Shown here: piece after piece, positions 60,981 to 64,000 of the stretch
Layout of the letters: the number at the start of each line of letters is the position of its first letter
Numbering within the stretch: the first letter of the stretch is position 1
NCBI GenBank assembly: GCA_040401995.1
Contig: JBBANM010000005.1
Location: 60,416 to 124,415, forward strand
From: Haliscomenobacter sp040401995
Lineage (GTDB): Bacteria > Bacteroidota > Bacteroidia > Chitinophagales > Saprospiraceae
DNA: 64,000 nucleotides
Direction of reading: 5' to 3'
Position numbers and translations under genes: made by a program
The notes under the pieces: generated by a model
The model's input: the letters and a program-made list of their open reading frames with translations, nothing else
What the model was told of the DNA's origin: nothing
The model's database searches: none

Positions 60981-62564
60981 TCAATGCAGCTCCAGCTTAA
61001 TCCCAATTTCCTTATCTCCCTGCCGGATCATCGCCAAATACGTACCCCCACTGGCATCAAAAGGAAGCTGTTGTGCGCCGCCAGTAAACACTTGATTTTT
61101 GGCCAAAGAAATCGTCGATTGATTTTTGGCTGAAGTAAGGGTTATCGTTACCGGCGTTGCACCCGCCACATAAAAATCGAGCACATAACGCCCACCGTCG
61201 GGGTGTTTCATCAGGTGAACCGCACCGCTGTTGGTTTCTGCCACATACTGATAAAAACCGGTAGCATAATTGGGGCGATGAATGCCCATATTGGCTAGCC
61301 CCGTTTGCAGGTCTTTAATTTTGCTCCCCAAATTCCACAACAAACCCGAGCGGTAGTTTTCAATCATCACCACGATTGGGCCTTGATCAATCGCGAGGTA
61401 TTGATTGGAATACCAATTTTCTTTGGTATTGTACGCATCATAAAAACCAAACGGCGTAAACAGTCGATTTCCTTGGGTACGATAAAAATACATCAAAGCT
61501 TGATAGGAGAAGTATGGCGTGTATGGAAAAGAGGAAAGCGCCGCCGTGGGAGAAATGGTGCCATTGTCTTCCGTAGGCTGATGCGCGCCATAAAATTGGT
61601 AATTATCGCTGGCGGTGAGCCCCCAGTTGAGCTCGGAATAGCCATAAGACCGCGGCGCACGTTCGATGCAGTGCGCCCGATTGATCAGTGTTTGGTTGAC
61701 GTTGAGCTGCCAGTAGTTGGTGTTTTCATCCTCCATCCAGCGGGGATCCAAGCTGAGGTAGGAATAATGGGCAAAAAACAAGGGACCGCCCCAATCAAAA
61801 CCCAAAGGCAATTTATACCCCAAATACGTTTTCCCATTGACGTAATGATCTGGTTCGCGTTTTTTCCAGGTATCTTCATACACCTTTTTAGAAATAGGGT
61901 GCGTAGGCGAACCCATCGCTAGTACATAGGTGATCAAACACTCATTGTATCCGCCGATGGGGTGGTTCATTTTCCATTCATAGTTTTTGCTCCAGTGCCA
62001 GTGTAACAAACCATTGTGAACATACCAATCCCATTCTACCTCTTCCCAAAGTTTGGTAATGCGGGTGCGCAAATCTTTTTCGGTTGCCGATGGGCCGTCG
62101 AAATATGCCCGGGCAACCAAAAGGCCATTCATCAGGTAGGCCGTTTCTACCAAGTCGCCGCCATTATCATATTGACCAAAAGGCACCACTTTTCCGGTGT
62201 TTCCATCCACCCAATGCGACCAAGCGCCATGAAAGCGTTCGGCGCGCGCCAGCCAATTGGTGGTTTTAAGCAAACGCTGCACCGCCTGCTCGCGCGTGAT
62301 CCAGCCGCGATACGCGCCCACTACAATGCTCATGATGCCAAAACCACTACCGCCAGTGGTAACGATGTCGGGAGTAGCATTGCGCTCGGGGGTCATTCCG
62401 GAAACCGGGTGCGCCATATCCCAGAAAAAATTAAACGTACTTTTTTGAACAACGCCGATGTATTGGCCCGATTCCGTAGGCGGCGTATAAGGTGCCCGCG
62501 ACTGAGCAAACAAAGCAGCGGTGAAGAGGCAGAAGAAAGGGAGGAGGATTGATTTCATGTTCAT
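60981..62564 (-). CDS. GH144-type glucoamylase-family protein (endo-beta-1,2-glucanase-like)
   Basis: 527 residues. Signal peptide 'MKSILLPFFCLFTAALFAQ' (start at Met1 or Met3). The catalytic (alpha/alpha)6 domain matches the 'glucoamylase family'/GH144 pattern: 'VQKSTFNFFWDMAHPVSGMTPERNA', 'TGGSGFGIMSIVVGAYRGWITREQA', 'HGAWSHWVDGNTGKV', 'YDNGGDLVETAYLMNGLL', 'HWSKNYEWKMNHPIGGYNECLITYVLAMGSP' and 'FDWGGPLFFAHYSYLSLDPR'. Characterised GH144 enzymes cut beta-1,2-glucans. The last ~75 residues form a beta domain without a clear T9SS tail. Exported; probably periplasmic. Confidence 0.88.
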   Translation of the reverse strand: MNMKSILLPFFCLFTAALFAQSRAPYTPPTESGQYIGVVQKSTFNFFWDMAHPVSGMTPERNATPDIVTTGGSGFGIMSIVVGAYRGWITREQAVQRLLKTTNWLARAERFHGAWSHWVDGNTGKVVPFGQYDNGGDLVETAYLMNGLLVARAYFDGPSATEKDLRTRITKLWEEVEWDWYVHNGLLHWHWSKNYEWKMNHPIGGYNECLITYVLAMGSPTHPISKKVYEDTWKKREPDHYVNGKTYLGYKLPLGFDWGGPLFFAHYSYLSLDPRWMEDENTNYWQLNVNQTLINRAHCIERAPRSYGYSELNWGLTASDNYQFYGAHQPTEDNGTISPTAALSSFPYTPYFSYQALMYFYRTQGNRLFTPFGFYDAYNTKENWYSNQYLAIDQGPIVVMIENYRSGLLWNLGSKIKDLQTGLANMGIHRPNYATGFYQYVAETNSGAVHLMKHPDGGRYVLDFYVAGATPVTITLTSAKNQSTISLAKNQVFTGGAQQLPFDASGGTYLAMIRQGDKEIGIKLELH

Positions 62565-62675
62565 TTACGGTTTGTAGTGTTTTGATCTTGAAGTTGATGT
62601 AAGGCCTGGCTTCTAAAATTAACAATAAGCGCTTATCTCAAGCCGTTATAAGGTCTTACGAAAAATTTAAAACCT

Positions 62676-63710
62676 ATGCCCAGAATTCATTTTTTTTCCA
62701 AAACAACTGCACTTTCAGCGTTCATTTTTTTGCTCTTTGGCCTGACTGAAAAAATCACGGCTCAAACCATGGGCAATTACAACATCCAGCAGGAGAAATC
62801 CAGCAATGCTGACAATGTGCCCAATGCCTACAACGCGCAGTACCGCGCCATCCCGAAAGCGGCTTCGCTGCACGACAACAACCAGGTAGAAATTTCGATC
62901 AATGCCTTATCCAATCAAAAAGCGGATTCCTATTTGGCGATTTTCAACATCATTCAGGTAGGAAAAACCGTAGAAGAGACCAACAACCTGCTCAATCAGC
63001 GCATCGAAGCTTTTGTAAGCGACCTAAAAAACAACGGTATCGCCGCGGAGGACATCCACGTAGATTTGGTGAATTTCATCCCCAAATATGAGTACGATGT
63101 GGCCAAAAAGGCATTTTCCAAAAAAACCTATACCGAGATTCCAAAGGGTTTTGAACTGCAAAAAAACATCCACATCCGCTACAAAAAACAGGCGATGCTG
63201 GAAAAAATCTTGAGCGCTGCTGCTCGACAGGAGATCTACGACATCATTAAAGTAGATTATTTTATCGAAAAACCGCAAGAGGTGTATGCGCAGCTGCGCG
63301 ATGCCGCTTTTTTGTACCTCAAAAAAACCAAAGAACAATACCGCGCCAATGGCATCCACCTGGACAGTGCGTACCTCATTACTGCCGAAAATGCTTGGGT
63401 GGCCTACCCCGGTAATCGCTATGAGAGCTATCAGGCTTTTTCCAGCGAACCACTGGACGGATATGAAAAAGGCGCCATCATCAACTCGGCTGATAAACCG
63501 GTAGCCCGTTTTTACAACGCCATACCAGCCAATGATTACGATATCGTTATTAATCCCGAAATTCTGGAGCCCGCCATTCAGTTTTCTTACAACTTGTTGT
63601 TGCGTTTTACTTTGCCGCCTCAAACACCTAGCGTGAAAACGGTGATCAAAAAAGAGTTTGTGTTGGTAACGCCTACGGGGGAAGTGAAAACTTTGAAGAT
63701 TGAGAATTAG
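62676..63710 (+). CDS. SIMPL (DUF541) domain-containing exported protein
   Basis: 344 residues. Signal-anchor-like N-terminus 'FFSKTTALSAFIFLLFGLTEKITAQ'. The central part ('QVEISINALSNQKADSYLAIFNIIQVGKTVEETNNLLNQRIEAFVSDLKNNGIAAEDIHVDLVNFIPKYEY', about 70-150) follows the SIMPL pattern of beta strands plus a helix with 'L...GI...DI', and 'LRDAAFLYLKKTKEQYRANGI' the second half. SIMPL proteins are periplasmic or outer-membrane-associated with unclear roles. Divergent from the GH144 gene, monocistronic. Confidence 0.75.
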   Translation: MPRIHFFSKTTALSAFIFLLFGLTEKITAQTMGNYNIQQEKSSNADNVPNAYNAQYRAIPKAASLHDNNQVEISINALSNQKADSYLAIFNIIQVGKTVEETNNLLNQRIEAFVSDLKNNGIAAEDIHVDLVNFIPKYEYDVAKKAFSKKTYTEIPKGFELQKNIHIRYKKQAMLEKILSAAARQEIYDIIKVDYFIEKPQEVYAQLRDAAFLYLKKTKEQYRANGIHLDSAYLITAENAWVAYPGNRYESYQAFSSEPLDGYEKGAIINSADKPVARFYNAIPANDYDIVINPEILEPAIQFSYNLLLRFTLPPQTPSVKTVIKKEFVLVTPTGEVKTLKIEN

Positions 63711-63716
63711 TGTGTG

Positions 63717-64000
63717 TTAGACGATTGAGATGCCACCTTGATCTATAACCAACTCAATTTGGTTTATGTTTTCAGACAAAAAATACAGATCTTTTATCCC
63801 ACAACCAATGAATATTTTTGTTTGTCCACATGGTGAATTTGCAGTTTATTGTTTGACTTCTCTTATCTGCAAATGAAAATTTACTACATCTTGATGTGGT
63901 AAATTACGATAATCCGAAATAGTTTTTTCCCTTCTTAAAATTTAAATAGGGCAAACGCATCAAATCTACACCCCTAGAATTTTTTCGAGATAATTCAGAT
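63717..64000 (-). pseudogene. Possible decayed or partial coding sequence at the right edge
   Basis: On the minus strand the last 284 bp hold protein-like frames broken by stops. From the edge, '...SRGVDLMRLPYLNFKKGKNYFG' runs to a TAA at 63904-63906; a second frame continues 'KTISDYRNLPHQDVVNFHLQ...' to a TAA at 63846-63848; the same frame then reads 'TKIFIGCGIKDLYFLSEN...QGGISIV' to a TAA at 63717-63719. This looks like a gene remnant or the 3' end of an off-window gene. Family not recognised. Confidence 0.2.

Overview
The window is chromosomal DNA from a member of the Bacteroidota, most likely a Saprospiria-type environmental bacterium such as Haliscomenobacter or a relative. The species is inferred from gene content only. 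The evidence is a Bacteroidota-style N-acyl-ornithine transcarbamylase arginine cluster, type IX secretion (Por) C-terminal sorting domains, DUF5606, a long-form PurF paralogue, a FecA-like TonB receptor, a mutL-rhomboid-rhomboid-endonuclease run, and promoter -7 boxes of the TAnnTTTG type. Coding density is high. I found no rRNA, tRNA, CRISPR array, prophage, defence island or intact insertion sequence.

Layout. 1-4.1 kb: end of a polysaccharide flippase, two short-chain dehydrogenases and an LpxD-like acyltransferase, so envelope functions. 4.1-7.4 kb: an AT-rich block in which two nearly identical cupin genes in direct orientation flank a frameshifted FecA-like TonB receptor. 7.4-16 kb: the 2-oxoglutarate dehydrogenase E2 gene, an SdiA-regulated-type lipoprotein, lgt, an ECF sigma factor with a four-helix membrane protein, a DFR-like epimerase/reductase, an exported alpha/beta hydrolase and an MltD-like transglycosylase with LysM. 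16.5-22.5 kb: lone moaD, a MobB-like/MobA fusion, a lipoprotein, a DUF1800-DUF1501 export pair and a Crp/Fnr regulator. 22.5-28.3 kb: a compact arginine operon (GNAT acyltransferase, argG, argC, argD, N-acyl-ornithine transcarbamylase, argB), whose transcarbamylase looks succinyl-specific rather than acetyl-specific.

28.6-36.3 kb: DUF2283, a periplasmic thioredoxin/MsrA-like fusion, a secreted T9SS protein, an M3 peptidase, DUF5606 and cysS. 36.3-41.2 kb: mutL, two rhomboid proteases and a membrane-anchored endonuclease/exonuclease/phosphatase protein, all leftward. A 161-bp element with terminal inverted repeats lies between the rhomboids. 41.5-50.9 kb: PurF-like amidotransferase, MFS transporter, PLP aminotransferase, pterin dehydratase, LPG-synthase-type membrane protein, CtpA-type protease, esterase and a CrtA-like monooxygenase. 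51-58.7 kb, all rightward: a receptor-like adenylate cyclase, uvrB, comM/yifB, a TerC-family protein and a tandem universal stress protein. 58.7-64 kb: clustered palindromes, a GHMP (mevalonate-type) kinase, OmpH/Skp, a 382-bp fold-back element, a GH144-type glucanase and a SIMPL-domain protein.

Most genes are housekeeping or envelope genes. The most unusual features are the cupin/TonB-receptor direct-repeat block, the predicted succinyl-ornithine route in the arginine operon, the thioredoxin-MsrA fusion, the degenerate MobB-MobA fusion, and the fold-back, MITE-like and palindromic repeats. Promoters and terminators were called by eye from Bacteroidota consensus elements and perfect hairpins. 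Percentages were counted by eye.
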